Source: a bacterium HR37 (GTDB lineage: Bacteria > Desulfobacterota_D > UBA1144 > Nemesobacterales > CSP1-2). From it: a stretch of 54,684 nucleotides of DNA. Shown here piece after piece: positions 16,783 to 26,068 of this stretch. The notes under the pieces were generated by a model. That model ran no database searches and had not been told where the DNA came from. It saw only the letters and a list, made by a program, of their open reading frames with translations. Location of the stretch: positions 1 through 54,684 of the forward strand of contig BEIN01000016.1 in the NCBI GenBank assembly GCA_002898375.1, given 5' to 3'. Made by a program: the position numbers and the translations under genes. Within the stretch, counting starts at the first letter, position 1, and each line of letters starts with the position of its first letter.

Positions 16783-18345
16783 TTAGTGTCTAAAGTGTCT
16801 TATCCCTGTAAAGACCATGGCAATTCCGTGTTCATCTGCAGCAGATATCGTTTCCTTGTCCCTTATTGAGCCCCCTGGTTGAACTATTGCGGTGATTCCA
16901 GATTTTGCAGCTTCATCTATTCCGTCACGGAAAGGAAAGAAGGCATCCGATGCAAGAACAGCCCCTTTTGTTGGAACCCTTGCCTTCATAACGGCTATCT
17001 TTACAGAATCCACACGGCTCATCTGTCCGGCCCCTATTCCCACCGTTTGACCTCTGCGAGCAAGCACTATAGCGTTAGACTTTACGTGCTTACATACCTT
17101 CCATGCGAATTTGAGATCTTCAAGCTCCTCAACAGTGGGTTGCCTTTTCGTTACTACCTTAAGCTCCTTAAAGTCTTCTTCACTCCTTAGGTCTCTATCC
17201 TGTATGAGGGCACCTCCGACAACCTTTTTTATATCAAAGCCGCTCTTTTGCCCAAAATCCAGGGGAGGGGTTTTTAGAATCCTCAGGTTCTGCTTTGTTG
17301 AGAGTACATCAAGGGCTTTATCTGTGTAGCCCGGTGCAATTACTACCTCAAGAAACATGGAAGCAAGCTCTGTTGCTGTGTTTTCATCTACCTCTGTATT
17401 GAAGGCAACTATCCCACCAAAGGCGCTTTCAGGGTCGCATTCCTTTGCCCTTAAAAAGGCTGTAACCGGGTTTTCTGCAATTGCAACCCCGCATGGATTG
17501 TTGTGCTTTACTATAACACAGGCAACACTGGAAGGGAACTCCTTTACCAGTTCCAAAGCTGCATCTGCATCGTATATGTTGTTAAGGGATAGCTCCTTTC
17601 CCTGGATTTGAACGGAATTTGATATACACGGCTCCTCTATCCAGGCTTCAGTATAAAAGGCACCTTCTTGATGGGGGTTTTCACCGTATCTAAGCTTCAT
17701 GCGTTTTTCGAAGTAAAGTGTCAGGCTGGATGGGAACTTTGTTTTCTTTCCATTTTCAAGTGAGTTAAAGAAGTTAGATATTGCTGCATCATAGCGTGAA
17801 ACATACGAAAATGCCTTTGCAGCAAGGCGCATGTTAAGCTCCGGGGATATAAATCCCTTGTTTTTCTTTAACTCGTTTATAACGGTCTTGTAATCTTCCG
17901 GGTGGGTAACAACCGTTACGTACCTGTAGTTTTTTGCAGCAGCACGAAGAAGGGTTGGCCCTCCTATATCTATATTCTCTATTGCCTCGCTTAAATCCAC
18001 TTCATCACTCTTTATAACATCTTCAAAGGGGTAGAAGTTAACAACCACTATATCTATGGGTTTAATACCGTGCTGTTTCATCTCTTCAAGGTGAGATTCG
18101 TTATCGCGTACTGCAAGGATTCCTGCATGGATTTTGGGATGAAGGGTTTTTACCCTTCCCCCTAGGAGTTCTGGTGATTGTGTGTATTCTGATATATCAA
18201 CCACATTTACCCCGGCATCTTTTAGAAGCTTTGCTGTACCCCCTGTTGAGAGGATCTCTATGCCAAGCTCTTTAAGCTCTCTGGCGAAGTTGCTTATTCC
18301 ATCTTTTTTCCATACACTTATAAGGGCTCTTTCTATCTTGTTCAT
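16783..18345 (-). CDS. purH: Bifunctional AICAR transformylase / IMP cyclohydrolase PurH
   Basis: PurH performs the last two steps of purine synthesis, AICAR to FAICAR to IMP. The N-terminal MGS-like cyclohydrolase domain shows STGGTAK (33-39) and [16 protein letters not shown] (62-77). The C-terminal transformylase shows RYGENPHQ and the catalytic KHNNPCG (280-286, with Lys280 and His281). The length of 520 residues is normal. It stands alone, divergent from mlaD, with its own promoter. No purine riboswitch is visible upstream. Confidence 0.96.
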   Translation of the reverse strand: MNKIERALISVWKKDGISNFARELKELGIEILSTGGTAKLLKDAGVNVVDISEYTQSPELLGGRVKTLHPKIHAGILAVRDNESHLEEMKQHGIKPIDIVVVNFYPFEDVIKSDEVDLSEAIENIDIGGPTLLRAAAKNYRYVTVVTHPEDYKTVINELKKNKGFISPELNMRLAAKAFSYVSRYDAAISNFFNSLENGKKTKFPSSLTLYFEKRMKLRYGENPHQEGAFYTEAWIEEPCISNSVQIQGKELSLNNIYDADAALELVKEFPSSVACVIVKHNNPCGVAIAENPVTAFLRAKECDPESAFGGIVAFNTEVDENTATELASMFLEVVIAPGYTDKALDVLSTKQNLRILKTPPLDFGQKSGFDIKKVVGGALIQDRDLRSEEDFKELKVVTKRQPTVEELEDLKFAWKVCKHVKSNAIVLARRGQTVGIGAGQMSRVDSVKIAVMKARVPTKGAVLASDAFFPFRDGIDEAAKSGITAIVQPGGSIRDKETISAADEHGIAMVFTGIRHFRH

Positions 18346-18382
18346 ATCAAGACTCCATAGGGTTTTTGTTTAGGATATTGAA

Positions 18383-18411
18383 AATTAACATGGGTTTTGA
18401 GAAATTGTCAA
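18383..18411 (-). promoter_or_regulatory. Promoter of purH
   Basis: On the minus strand a perfect TTGACA at 18411-18406 is followed by TTAATT at 18388-18383 after 17 bp, or GTTAAT after 16 bp. It overlaps the divergent mlaD promoter. Confidence 0.5.
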
Positions 18412-18425
18412 TTCTTGAATATAAT
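18397..18425 (+). promoter_or_regulatory. Promoter of mlaD
   Basis: TTGAGA at 18397-18402 and a perfect TATAAT at 18420-18425 are 17 bp apart. The element shares bases with the purH promoter on the other strand, so RNA polymerase probably cannot occupy both at once. Confidence 0.55.
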
Positions 18426-18475
18426 CTCTCTAGGTCTAATTCGTATAAAAAATTCTAAGGCAGGTAAACCGGATT

Positions 18476-19504
18476 ATGAGAGGTAAGGGAACTTTAAGCC
18501 TTAAAGTTGGGTTATTTATATTTGTTTCGCTGCTCATTCTTGTAGTTTTTGTCTTTTTTCTTGGGGAAGGGAGCAATCTTTTTAAAAAGAGATATACGGT
18601 TGTTACAACCTTTACCAATGCCGGTGGACTTATAGAAGGTGCTACAGTTAGGCTCTCTGGTGTTCGCATAGGTAGTGTAAAGAGCATCTCTTTTCCAAAG
18701 GAGACAGATAAAAACTTCATAGTGGTGGAGATGGAGGTAAGTGAGGATGGAATAAGGAGAATCGGTCCCGATTCGGTTGCAACCATTAGAACAGAGGGTC
18801 TTCTTGGTGATAAATATATAGAGATAAGGAGAGGACAGGAAGTGCTAAGCAGGATACCTGATAGGCTTGAGATTAAGAGTTATACACCACCAGAGTTTGA
18901 AAAGCTCCTTGGTCAATCTGAGGAGCTTATAGATAACATAGTAAGTATATCAAAAAGCCTTGATGAGATAGTAAAGGCATTTGGCAGAGAAGAGAACATA
19001 GAAAACATATCCAGAACAATAGCCTCTATCAGAAGGACGCTGGAGGCTATAGAGACCGAACCCGGTGTTCTTCATACCCTGATATACGGGAGAAAAGATG
19101 GTTCGGGAGGTGGTTTTGAATCAACGCTTGAGAAACTGGATGAAACAATTACAGCCCTAAACAGGCTAATTTCAGACATAAGGGGTGGAAACGGGTTGAT
19201 AAGTACCTTTATTTACGACAAGGAGTTGGCATTTAAGGTGGATCAGGCAATCTCAAACATAAACTCTATAACCAGAGAGCTAGGAGACAGAGAGGGCTTT
19301 GTTGCTGAGCTGGAGAAAACTGTGAAGAACCTAAGGGAGATATCTGAAAGCATAAAAGAGGGGGAGGGAACCTTAGGAGCCCTGGTAAAAGACCCCACTC
19401 TGTACTATAGGTTAACGGGTGTGCTTGGGGAGGCTGAAAGAAGCAGATTCATCAGGGCTGCCATAATGTACATGATGGAAAACAGGGGTAAAGGCTCTAA
19501 GTAA
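18476..19504 (+). CDS. mlaD: MlaD/MCE-family lipid-transport protein
   Basis: This 342-residue protein has one N-terminal membrane anchor (about 10-30) and a single MCE domain (about 38-116) with the signature FTNAGGLIEGATVRLSGVRIGSVKSI and TEGLLGDKYIEI. A long helical C-terminal part (about 145-330) resembles the tunnel-forming helices of MCE proteins. It should face the periplasm and help move phospholipids between membranes. The partner permease and ATPase (MlaE, MlaF) are not next to it, which is unusual. A tRNA gene follows on the other strand. Confidence 0.85.
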   Translation: MRGKGTLSLKVGLFIFVSLLILVVFVFFLGEGSNLFKKRYTVVTTFTNAGGLIEGATVRLSGVRIGSVKSISFPKETDKNFIVVEMEVSEDGIRRIGPDSVATIRTEGLLGDKYIEIRRGQEVLSRIPDRLEIKSYTPPEFEKLLGQSEELIDNIVSISKSLDEIVKAFGREENIENISRTIASIRRTLEAIETEPGVLHTLIYGRKDGSGGGFESTLEKLDETITALNRLISDIRGGNGLISTFIYDKELAFKVDQAISNINSITRELGDREGFVAELEKTVKNLREISESIKEGEGTLGALVKDPTLYYRLTGVLGEAERSRFIRAAIMYMMENRGKGSK

Positions 19505-19517
19505 GGGTTTTACGTTG

Positions 19518-19589
19518 AGCGGGCGACGGGTTTCGAACCCGCGACCCCAAGCTTGGGAAGCTTGTGCTCTACCTCTGAGCTACGCCCGC
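19518..19589 (-). tRNA. tRNA-Gly (anticodon CCC)
   Basis: The minus strand folds as a full cloverleaf. The acceptor stem is GCGGGCG with CGCCCGC, the D arm GCTC-AGAGGTA-GAGC, the anticodon stem CAAGC/GCTTG with loop TTCCCAA (anticodon CCC), and the T arm GCGGG-TTCGAAA-CCCGT. The discriminator base is T and no CCA is encoded. Confidence 0.93.
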
Positions 19590-19600
19590 ACTACAGATTA

Positions 19601-19629
19601 AATTTATTACAGTCTTAAAGGAAAGTCAA
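19601..19629 (-). promoter_or_regulatory. Promoter of tRNA-Gly
   Basis: On the minus strand TTGACT (19629-19624) and TAAATT (19606-19601) are 17 bp apart and place the start a few bases before the mature tRNA end. Confidence 0.45.
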
Positions 19630-19645
19630 ACGTTTATCAGGAGCC

Positions 19646-20542
19646 GTGAAAAAAAGGGTGGAAAAGACACAGTTACCTATTACAGAGGAGCTAAACCCAA
19701 GGTCAAAGGACCTAGATACGCTTTCTACCGGTGAGATAGTTAAGGTTATGTTAGAAGAGGATAAGAATGTAGTTAAAGCTGTTTCCAGAGAGAAGGAAAA
19801 CATAGCCAGGGCTGTAGAGCTTATAGTGGAGAGACTTTCAAGGGGTGGGCGTTTGATCTTTATAGGTGCTGGAACAAGTGGACGTTTAGGGGTTATGGAA
19901 GCAGCCGAGTGTCCTCCAACGTTTGGCACACCTTCTGGGATGGTTTGTGGAATCATTGCAGGCGGAAAAAAGGCCCTGTGGCGTTCTATTGAAGGGGCGG
20001 AGGATTCAAGGAGTGAGGCAAAAAAGGCTTTAAAGAAACTAAATCTGGGTAGAAACGATGTGGTTGTTGGGATAGCTGCAAGCTCTACAACACCTTTTGT
20101 CCAAGCAGGGCTTTCATACGCCTCAAAATTGGGCTCTGCCACCGTACTTATAACGAGTAATCCGGTGTCTTGCTGTGTTTATGATGTCTGTATATCCCTT
20201 GTTGTTGGCCCTGAAGTTATAGCTGGCTCTACAAGGATGAAAGCAGGAACGGCTACAAAGATGGTATTGAATATACTTACTACAGCCTCTATGGTCAGGC
20301 TGGGAAAAACTTACGGAAACCTTATGGTTGAGGTGCAGCCCAATTCAAAGAAGTTAAGAAACAGAGCAAAAAAGATTGTTATGCAGATTCTTGGTGTGGA
20401 CTCTAAAAAGGCTGCCAGATTGCTTAGAAACTCTGGTTGGAATGTAAAGATTGCGCTGGTTATGGGAAAAAGGAATGTGGGTTATAAAGAGGCAAAAAGG
20501 TTACTTGCCAGGAATAATGGGTTTTTACGCGGGTTAATCTGA
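19646..20542 (+). CDS. murQ: N-acetylmuramic acid 6-phosphate etherase MurQ
   Basis: MurQ cleaves the lactyl ether of MurNAc-6-phosphate to give GlcNAc-6-phosphate in cell-wall recycling. The protein has a SIS sugar-binding domain with IGAGTSGRLGVMEAAECPPTFG (about 73-94) and the acidic SIEGAED segment (114-120) that holds a catalytic Glu, then GSTRMKAGTATK. Length of 298 residues is standard. The start is a GTG four bases after an AGGAG site. It is the first of three genes, 21 bp ahead of anmK. Confidence 0.94.
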   Translation: MKKRVEKTQLPITEELNPRSKDLDTLSTGEIVKVMLEEDKNVVKAVSREKENIARAVELIVERLSRGGRLIFIGAGTSGRLGVMEAAECPPTFGTPSGMVCGIIAGGKKALWRSIEGAEDSRSEAKKALKKLNLGRNDVVVGIAASSTTPFVQAGLSYASKLGSATVLITSNPVSCCVYDVCISLVVGPEVIAGSTRMKAGTATKMVLNILTTASMVRLGKTYGNLMVEVQPNSKKLRNRAKKIVMQILGVDSKKAARLLRNSGWNVKIALVMGKRNVGYKEAKRLLARNNGFLRGLI

Positions 20543-20563
20543 GAGATTAATGGTTGCTCTTAG

Positions 20564-21754
20564 ATGAATTGGCTTGATTCAATTGTTAGGAAAAAAGAGC
20601 GTTTGGTTGTGGGGCTAATGTCTGGAACATCAATGGATGGGGTTGATGCTGCTCTTGTTAGAATAAAGGGTAGTGGGATGGAAACTGAGGTTGAGCTAAT
20701 TGAGTTTCTGTGTATGCCTTATAGCCCAGCAATCGTTAAGAGGCTTGGAGAGATTGAGTCTTCTGGAACCATACGTGATGTGTGCGAGCTTAACTTTTTA
20801 ATAGGGAATGCGTTTGCCAAAGCAGCTTTAGAGGTTATAAAAAAGGCAGGATTGTCTGTGAAAGAGGTTGACCTTATAGGTTCTCATGGACAGACGGTTT
20901 ATCACAATCCCCCATCTTACGGAAAGGGGATTCCCTCTACACTACAAATTGGTGAGCCTGATGTTATAGCAGAGTGTACCGGGATAACAACAGTAGCGGA
21001 TTTCCGAACACGCGATGTGGCTGCTGGTGGAGAGGGGGCTCCTCTTGTTTCCTATGTGGATTACATTCTCTTTCGGGAACCCGGGGCTGTGCGTATAGCA
21101 CAAAATATAGGTGGTATTGCAAATGCCACAGTTATCACCGAAAGGGTAGAGGATGTTTTGGCTTTTGATACAGGGCCTGGAAATGCACTTATGGATGGCC
21201 TGTTGATTTTGGCAACAGGGGGAAGGGAAAGATATGACAGGGAAGGGAAAATTGCCTCAAAGGGTAAGGTTAACAAAGGACTTCTTAAGAAGCTTTTAAA
21301 GCACCCTTATTTTTTTAAGCCCTTGCCTAAATCCACCGGAAAAGAGGTCTTTGGCATGCAGAAGGCAGGACAACTCTACAAGATGGTTAAAAGTGGAAGG
21401 GTGTTACTTGAGGATATGATGAGAACACTTTTGGAGTTTACCGTTGAATCCATTGCCCTTTCATATGAGCAATTTGTGTTTTCTCGGTGGAGGGTTAAGG
21501 AGGTTGTATTAAGCGGTGGTGGTGCTAGAAACCTATTTCTTTTAGAAAGGTTAAGAAAAAGGTTATCCCCCCTTGAGCTTTCCCTTTCAGATAACTATGG
21601 AATTCCAGTGGAGGCAAAGGAGGCCGTTGCCTTTGCAGTTCTTGCAAACGAGCTTGTATCAGGTAATGCTGCAAATATACCTTCAGCTACTGGAGCAAAA
21701 AGGCGGGTTTTTCTGGGAAAGATTTCAGTAGGCGTGGGTGCTGGGAACCTTTGA
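20564..21754 (+). CDS. anmK: Anhydro-N-acetylmuramic acid kinase AnmK
   Basis: AnmK opens the 1,6-anhydro ring and phosphorylates the sugar to MurNAc-6-phosphate, the substrate of MurQ. The kinase motifs are GLMSGTSMDGVDAALVRI (17-34), GSHGQT (106-111), ADFRTRDVAAGGEGAPL (145-161) and DTGPGNALMD (202-211) with the likely catalytic Asp. The length of 396 residues is slightly above the usual range. It sits between murQ and a sodium symporter gene that begins 8 bp later. Confidence 0.94.
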   Translation: MNWLDSIVRKKERLVVGLMSGTSMDGVDAALVRIKGSGMETEVELIEFLCMPYSPAIVKRLGEIESSGTIRDVCELNFLIGNAFAKAALEVIKKAGLSVKEVDLIGSHGQTVYHNPPSYGKGIPSTLQIGEPDVIAECTGITTVADFRTRDVAAGGEGAPLVSYVDYILFREPGAVRIAQNIGGIANATVITERVEDVLAFDTGPGNALMDGLLILATGGRERYDREGKIASKGKVNKGLLKKLLKHPYFFKPLPKSTGKEVFGMQKAGQLYKMVKSGRVLLEDMMRTLLEFTVESIALSYEQFVFSRWRVKEVVLSGGGARNLFLLERLRKRLSPLELSLSDNYGIPVEAKEAVAFAVLANELVSGNAANIPSATGAKRRVFLGKISVGVGAGNL

Positions 21755-21762
21755 TCTAAATT

Positions 21763-23532
21763 ATGATTGAATCTCTAGGGAAAGAATTAGGGGTATTTAC
21801 TCTACTTGACTGGATAATCATAGCGGGCTATTTTCTTATTTCCCTTGGAGTTGGTATCTGCTTTACCAGGCGCGCAGGTAGGAGTTTATCTGAGTATTTC
21901 GTCTCAGGTAGAAACCTTCCCTGGTGGATCATAGGAACCTCAATGGTTGCAACCACCTTTGCAGCCGATACCCCGCTTGTTATTACCGGATGGATTCGTA
22001 CGGATGGAATATGGAAGAACTGGTTCTGGTGGAACTTCCTATTTATACACGTATTTATAGTCTTTGTCTTTGCAAGGCTCTGGAGAAGAGCTGAGGTGAT
22101 TACGGATAACGAGCTTATAGAGATCCGCTATGGTGGGAGACCTGCTGCGTTTCTTAGAGCCTTTAAGGCCCTTTACTTCTCTACGGTTTTTAATTTTTTG
22201 GTAATGGGTTGGGTAACAAGTGCTATGGCAAAGATACTAAAGGTTTTTTTTGGGTTTGAGACTGCCTTTGCTGTGCTTGTATGTATTGTGATTGCCTTTG
22301 GTTATACGATTCTTTCTGGACTCTGGGGAGTTGTTCTTACAGATTTTCTTCAGTACTTTATAGCTCTTTTGGGTACTGTTTTGCTTGCCTGCGTTGTTTT
22401 AAGCTCTTCTGATGTAGGAGGTTACTCTGGATTCATAAACAGGTTGGGAAGTATCCAAGAGCATCTCTCCTTTTTTGTTACTCGATGGAGCGGTTCCTCT
22501 GGAGAGGGATTTTTTTCATCTGATCTCTTTGCTTTCCTCGTTTATGTCCTTGTTATATGGTGGTCTTCGCATAACGCTGACGGTGGTGGGTACTTTATCC
22601 AACGCATCTCTTCGGCGAAAAATGAGCGGCATGCGATTTTGGGAATGGCCTGGTTTTCTCTTAACCACTACGTGATTCGTTGTTGGCCCTGGATTATTGT
22701 AGCCCTTTTCTCTCTTATGGTTTATCCAAGTGCGGATAGAACCAACGGTGATCAGGAGGCCATGTATGTGGTTGTTATAAAGGATTATCTTGGAGCTGGG
22801 CTTAAGGGGTTGCTTTTTGTTTCTTTTCTTGCAGCGTTTATGTCTACACTGACGACCCAGCTTAACTGGGGCGCTTCTTATCTGGTAAACGATATCTACA
22901 GGAGATTTATAAAAAACAATGCGGATGAGAAGCACTATGTAGTGGTTTCAAGATTTTTTACCCTTGCACTTGCTATCTTTGCAGGCTACTTTGCCTTTCA
23001 TATAAAAAACATAGGAAAGGCATGGATCTTTTTATGGGCTATGAGTGCAGGACTGGGTTCGGTTCTTATACTACGATGGTTTTGGTGGAGAATAAATGCC
23101 TGGTCCGAAATCGTTGCACTTGGCTCTTCTGTGCTTTTTGCCCTGTGTCTTGTTATTTACAGCGTATCCAGGGGGGTTGGTATTGAGCTAAAGCATCAGG
23201 TCATTGTCATTCCCTTATCTATGGCCTGCTGGTTAACTGTAACCCTTCTTACCCCACCCGAATCCGAAAAAACCTTGGTTAACTTCTACAAAAAGGTGCG
23301 TCCTTGGGGTTGGTGGAATCCTGTCAGAGAAAAGCTCCCTGAACTTAAGGCGGCTCCTTTTTTGCCAGTTATCCTAAACTGGTTATTTGGTGTTGGTTTT
23401 TTGGCCTTTTCCATGATGGGTATTGGGAAGCTTCTTCTCGGGTTTTTTCTTGTTGGGTTGGGTATGGTTTTTCTGTCGCTCTGTTTTGGGGCTTTAATAC
23501 TGCTTAACATAAAAAGAGAAGGATTTTGGTGA
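21763..23532 (+). CDS. Sodium/solute symporter (SSS family)
   Basis: This 589-residue integral membrane protein has about 13-14 hydrophobic segments. The SSS-family start is SLSEYFVSGRNLPWWIIGTSMVATTFAADTP, the loop after the first helices. A later STLTTQLNWGASYLVNDIY is the equivalent of the family's conserved helix-8 region that holds the sodium site. It lies 8 bp after anmK, so it is probably co-transcribed with murQ-anmK. The cargo may be a cell-wall sugar such as anhydro-MurNAc, but this is inferred from context only. Confidence 0.82.
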   Translation: MIESLGKELGVFTLLDWIIIAGYFLISLGVGICFTRRAGRSLSEYFVSGRNLPWWIIGTSMVATTFAADTPLVITGWIRTDGIWKNWFWWNFLFIHVFIVFVFARLWRRAEVITDNELIEIRYGGRPAAFLRAFKALYFSTVFNFLVMGWVTSAMAKILKVFFGFETAFAVLVCIVIAFGYTILSGLWGVVLTDFLQYFIALLGTVLLACVVLSSSDVGGYSGFINRLGSIQEHLSFFVTRWSGSSGEGFFSSDLFAFLVYVLVIWWSSHNADGGGYFIQRISSAKNERHAILGMAWFSLNHYVIRCWPWIIVALFSLMVYPSADRTNGDQEAMYVVVIKDYLGAGLKGLLFVSFLAAFMSTLTTQLNWGASYLVNDIYRRFIKNNADEKHYVVVSRFFTLALAIFAGYFAFHIKNIGKAWIFLWAMSAGLGSVLILRWFWWRINAWSEIVALGSSVLFALCLVIYSVSRGVGIELKHQVIVIPLSMACWLTVTLLTPPESEKTLVNFYKKVRPWGWWNPVREKLPELKAAPFLPVILNWLFGVGFLAFSMMGIGKLLLGFFLVGLGMVFLSLCFGALILLNIKREGFW

Positions 23533-23599
23533 TAAGCTTTTAATTGGATACAGTTATGTTAAACTTGTAGTAACATACTTTCTTGGAACAAAGCAGGAT

Positions 23600-24184
23600 A
23601 TGGCAATAAAGGTAAAGGTAATACAGACTCCTAAGCTTGGGCTTCTTCAAAGGCTCTATATCCCTGAGATAATAAGGGGCCTTAAAACAACCCTAATGCA
23701 CATCCTTAGATTCAATCCTGTTACCGTTCAATACCCTGAAGAGGTAAAAGAGCTTCCCCCAAGGTACAGGGGACTTCATATTCTACCTGCAGACGATAAG
23801 GGAGAGATAAGGTGTGTGGCCTGCAAACTGTGTGAGGTTGCGTGTCCTACCCAGGCTATTTCCATAGTGGCTGAACCTGCAGATGATTACGGTATTGAAA
23901 GGAGACCAAAGGTCTACAATATAGACTTTATGAGGTGCGTTTTTTGTGGATTCTGTGTGGAGGCTTGTCCCTGTGATGCTTTAAGGATGGGGATGAAGTA
24001 CGAACTCGCATCTTACAACAGGGCTGGACTTATACATACAAAGGAAGTGTTTTTTGACCCTAACGTGAAAAGCAGGGCTCCTAGGGATAATGCTAATTTT
24101 CTATATGAGATGGGGGAAGGTGAGATTCTTGATGAGCCTGAGGAAGTTGAGAAGGTAAAGGGGCTTTCAGGAACCTATAGTTGA
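23600..24184 (+). CDS. Two-cluster ferredoxin, NuoI-like
   Basis: This 194-residue protein resembles subunit I of NADH:quinone oxidoreductase. It has two [4Fe-4S] motifs, CVACKLCEVACP (Cys72, 75, 78, 82) and CVFCGFCVEACP (Cys113, 116, 119, 123), spaced as in NuoI, and an amphipathic N-terminus with RGLKTTLMHILRF as in NuoI. No other Nuo gene is nearby; the neighbours are a symporter and a dehydrogenase. It could serve a complex I encoded elsewhere or a separate electron-transfer reaction. An AT-rich palindrome follows at 24193-24204. Confidence 0.8.
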   Translation: MAIKVKVIQTPKLGLLQRLYIPEIIRGLKTTLMHILRFNPVTVQYPEEVKELPPRYRGLHILPADDKGEIRCVACKLCEVACPTQAISIVAEPADDYGIERRPKVYNIDFMRCVFCGFCVEACPCDALRMGMKYELASYNRAGLIHTKEVFFDPNVKSRAPRDNANFLYEMGEGEILDEPEEVEKVKGLSGTYS

Positions 24185-24217
24185 TTCCCTCTAAAACCGG
24201 TTTTGTTCTCTGGGGCG

Positions 24218-24246
24218 TTGATTGGGGAAGAACATAAGGATAAAAT
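24218..24246 (+). promoter_or_regulatory. Promoter of the MDR dehydrogenase gene
   Basis: TTGATT at 24218-24223 and TAAAAT at 24241-24246 are 17 bp apart. A GGGAGG ribosome site lies before the ATG at 24295. Confidence 0.5.
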
Positions 24247-24294
24247 TGCTTTTGTATCCGGATAAATCCTTTTTGTTAAAGGGAGGTTTTTTAT

Positions 24295-25329
24295 ATGAAA
24301 GCAGTTGTAATATATGAGCACGGTGGTGTTGATAAGTTAAAGTACGATGAGATCCCCGATCCCGTGGTAAGGGCGGGTGATGTCCTGGTTCAGGTAAAGG
24401 CGTGTGCCATGAATCATCTTGATATATGGGTAAGAAAGGGCTTTCCTGGACTAAAGGTCAAGTATCCCCATATTCTCGGCTCAGACGTTGCAGGTGTTGT
24501 TGTAAGTGTAGGAGATGATGTAAAGGGAATAGAGCTGGGAACACCTGTTATGGTATCTCCAGGTATATCCTGTGGAAGGTGTGTTTACTGTTTAAGTGGT
24601 CGCGATAACCTTTGCAGGGAGTATGCTATTTTGGGTGAGAACTGTCCGGGTGGATGTGCAGAGTATGTTTCTGTTCCAAAAGAAAATATACTTCCTATGC
24701 CAAAAAACCTCTCCTTTGAAGAAGCTGCCTGTATTCCCCTTGTTTTTCTTACCGCATGGCATATGCTTGTAACACGTGCCCAGATTAAACCTGGGGAGGT
24801 TGTTCTGGTTCATGCGGCAGGAAGCGGTGTTGGAAGTGCGGCGATACAGATTGCAAAGCTATTTGGGGCAACGGTAATCACAACGGCTGGAACGGATGAG
24901 AAGCTGGAGAAGGCAAAAAACCTCCTGGGTGCGGACTACTGTATAAACTATAAAACCCAGGATTTCGTTGCTGAGGTAAGAAAGATTACGGAAAAAAGAG
25001 GGGTGGATATAATAATAGATCATACAGGGGATGTGAACTGGGAGAAAAACATCCTGTCTCTTACAATGGGTGGCAGGATGGTTGTATGTGGTGCAACTTC
25101 TGGTTATGAGGGAAAGACAGATATAAGATATGTGTTTTTCAGAAGACTCTCCATTCTTGGCTCTACAATGGGAAGTAAGGGAGACCTATTTGAGGTGGTA
25201 AAACATGTAGAGTCGGGAAGGCTAAAGCCGGTTCTTCACAAGGTCTTACCGATGTCGCAAGTTGCAGAAGGCCATAGGCTTATGGAAAGCAGAGATGTTT
25301 TCGGAAAGATAGTGTTGATTCCTTCCTAG
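24295..25329 (+). CDS. MDR-superfamily dehydrogenase lacking the catalytic zinc site
   Basis: This 344-residue alcohol dehydrogenase/quinone reductase-fold protein has the structural-zinc lobe with four cysteines (Cys93, 96, 99 and 107 in ISCGRCVYC...C). The NAD(P)-binding motif is AAGSGVGSAAIQIAKL. The two best-known catalytic zinc ligands are absent: the Cys position reads AMNHLD and the GHE motif reads GSDVAG. It should therefore reduce double bonds or quinones rather than oxidise alcohols by zinc, or use a different mechanism. It precedes hxlA-hxlB by 74 bp and may act in the same aldehyde-related pathway, which is inference. Confidence 0.82.
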   Translation: MKAVVIYEHGGVDKLKYDEIPDPVVRAGDVLVQVKACAMNHLDIWVRKGFPGLKVKYPHILGSDVAGVVVSVGDDVKGIELGTPVMVSPGISCGRCVYCLSGRDNLCREYAILGENCPGGCAEYVSVPKENILPMPKNLSFEEAACIPLVFLTAWHMLVTRAQIKPGEVVLVHAAGSGVGSAAIQIAKLFGATVITTAGTDEKLEKAKNLLGADYCINYKTQDFVAEVRKITEKRGVDIIIDHTGDVNWEKNILSLTMGGRMVVCGATSGYEGKTDIRYVFFRRLSILGSTMGSKGDLFEVVKHVESGRLKPVLHKVLPMSQVAEGHRLMESRDVFGKIVLIPS

Positions 25330-25403
25330 GTAAAATACTGTGAATTGCATTAGCTATAGGGTAGAATTTTAATGTGGTAAGCCTAGAGGCACTTTGAGGG
25401 TTC

Positions 25404-26060
25404 ATGAAGGGGATGGTGTTTCTTCAACTTGCCCTTGATCTTATAGAGTTAAAAAAGGCTCTGGATATCGCTGAGTTAGCTTATCCATATGTGGATATAA
25501 TAGAGGCTGGAACACCCCTTATAAAGTCTGAGGGAATAAGGGTGGTAAGTGAGCTAAAGAAGCGGTTTAAAGATAAACTCGTATTTGCTGACCTAAAAAC
25601 CATGGATACGGGTGCCCTTGAGGCACAGCTTGCTTTTAGGGCAGGTGCTGACATTGTAAGTGTTTGTGCTCAGGCCTCAAGGGATACTATCCGTGCAGCA
25701 GTAGAAGAGTCTAGGAAATGGGGTAGAAGGATTACAATTGACCTTATAGGGGTTGAGGATGTGGTGTTAAGGGCAAGGGAGCTGGTTTGCTTCTCCCCTG
25801 ATTATTTCTGTGTTCATACCGGTGTGGATGAGCAGGTAAGCGGCAAAAGAGGCTTTGATAAGGTTAAGAGGTTTCACCTAGAGGTTAGCTATCCTTATGC
25901 GGTTGCTGGTGGTATAAGGCCAGAAGATATTGCGCTGTTAATGGATTTTAAACCATCAATTGTAGTTGTCGGAGGGTATGTTACAGGGGCCAGTGAGCCT
26001 GATAGAGCTACAAGGGTTATAAGGGAGGAGCTTGATAGGTTTACCAGATATCATTTTTAA
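25404..26060 (+). CDS. hxlA: 3-hexulose-6-phosphate synthase (OMPDC-family)
   Basis: This 218-residue (beta/alpha)8 protein condenses formaldehyde with ribulose 5-phosphate in the ribulose monophosphate pathway, or runs in reverse to supply pentoses. The OMP decarboxylase-family motif FADLKTMDTG gives Asp63, Lys65 and Asp68, and GGIRPEDIALL with VVGGYVTGA forms the phosphate site. Orotidine decarboxylase has the different DxKxxDI pattern. The next gene is the partner isomerase, 8 bp downstream, which settles the assignment. GAGGG precedes the ATG. Confidence 0.88.
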   Translation: MKGMVFLQLALDLIELKKALDIAELAYPYVDIIEAGTPLIKSEGIRVVSELKKRFKDKLVFADLKTMDTGALEAQLAFRAGADIVSVCAQASRDTIRAAVEESRKWGRRITIDLIGVEDVVLRARELVCFSPDYFCVHTGVDEQVSGKRGFDKVKRFHLEVSYPYAVAGGIRPEDIALLMDFKPSIVVVGGYVTGASEPDRATRVIREELDRFTRYHF

Positions 26061-26068
26061 GGTTGCGG

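Noticed and set aside
18346-18475. Purine riboswitch upstream of purH
   Set aside because: The leader is short and AT-rich, and no conserved stem-loop pattern of purine, PreQ1 or ZMP/ZTP riboswitches could be traced.
24193-24204. AAAACCGGTTTT palindrome as terminator or operator
   Set aside because: It is a perfect 12-bp palindrome, but too short and without a T run or recurrence to support a call.
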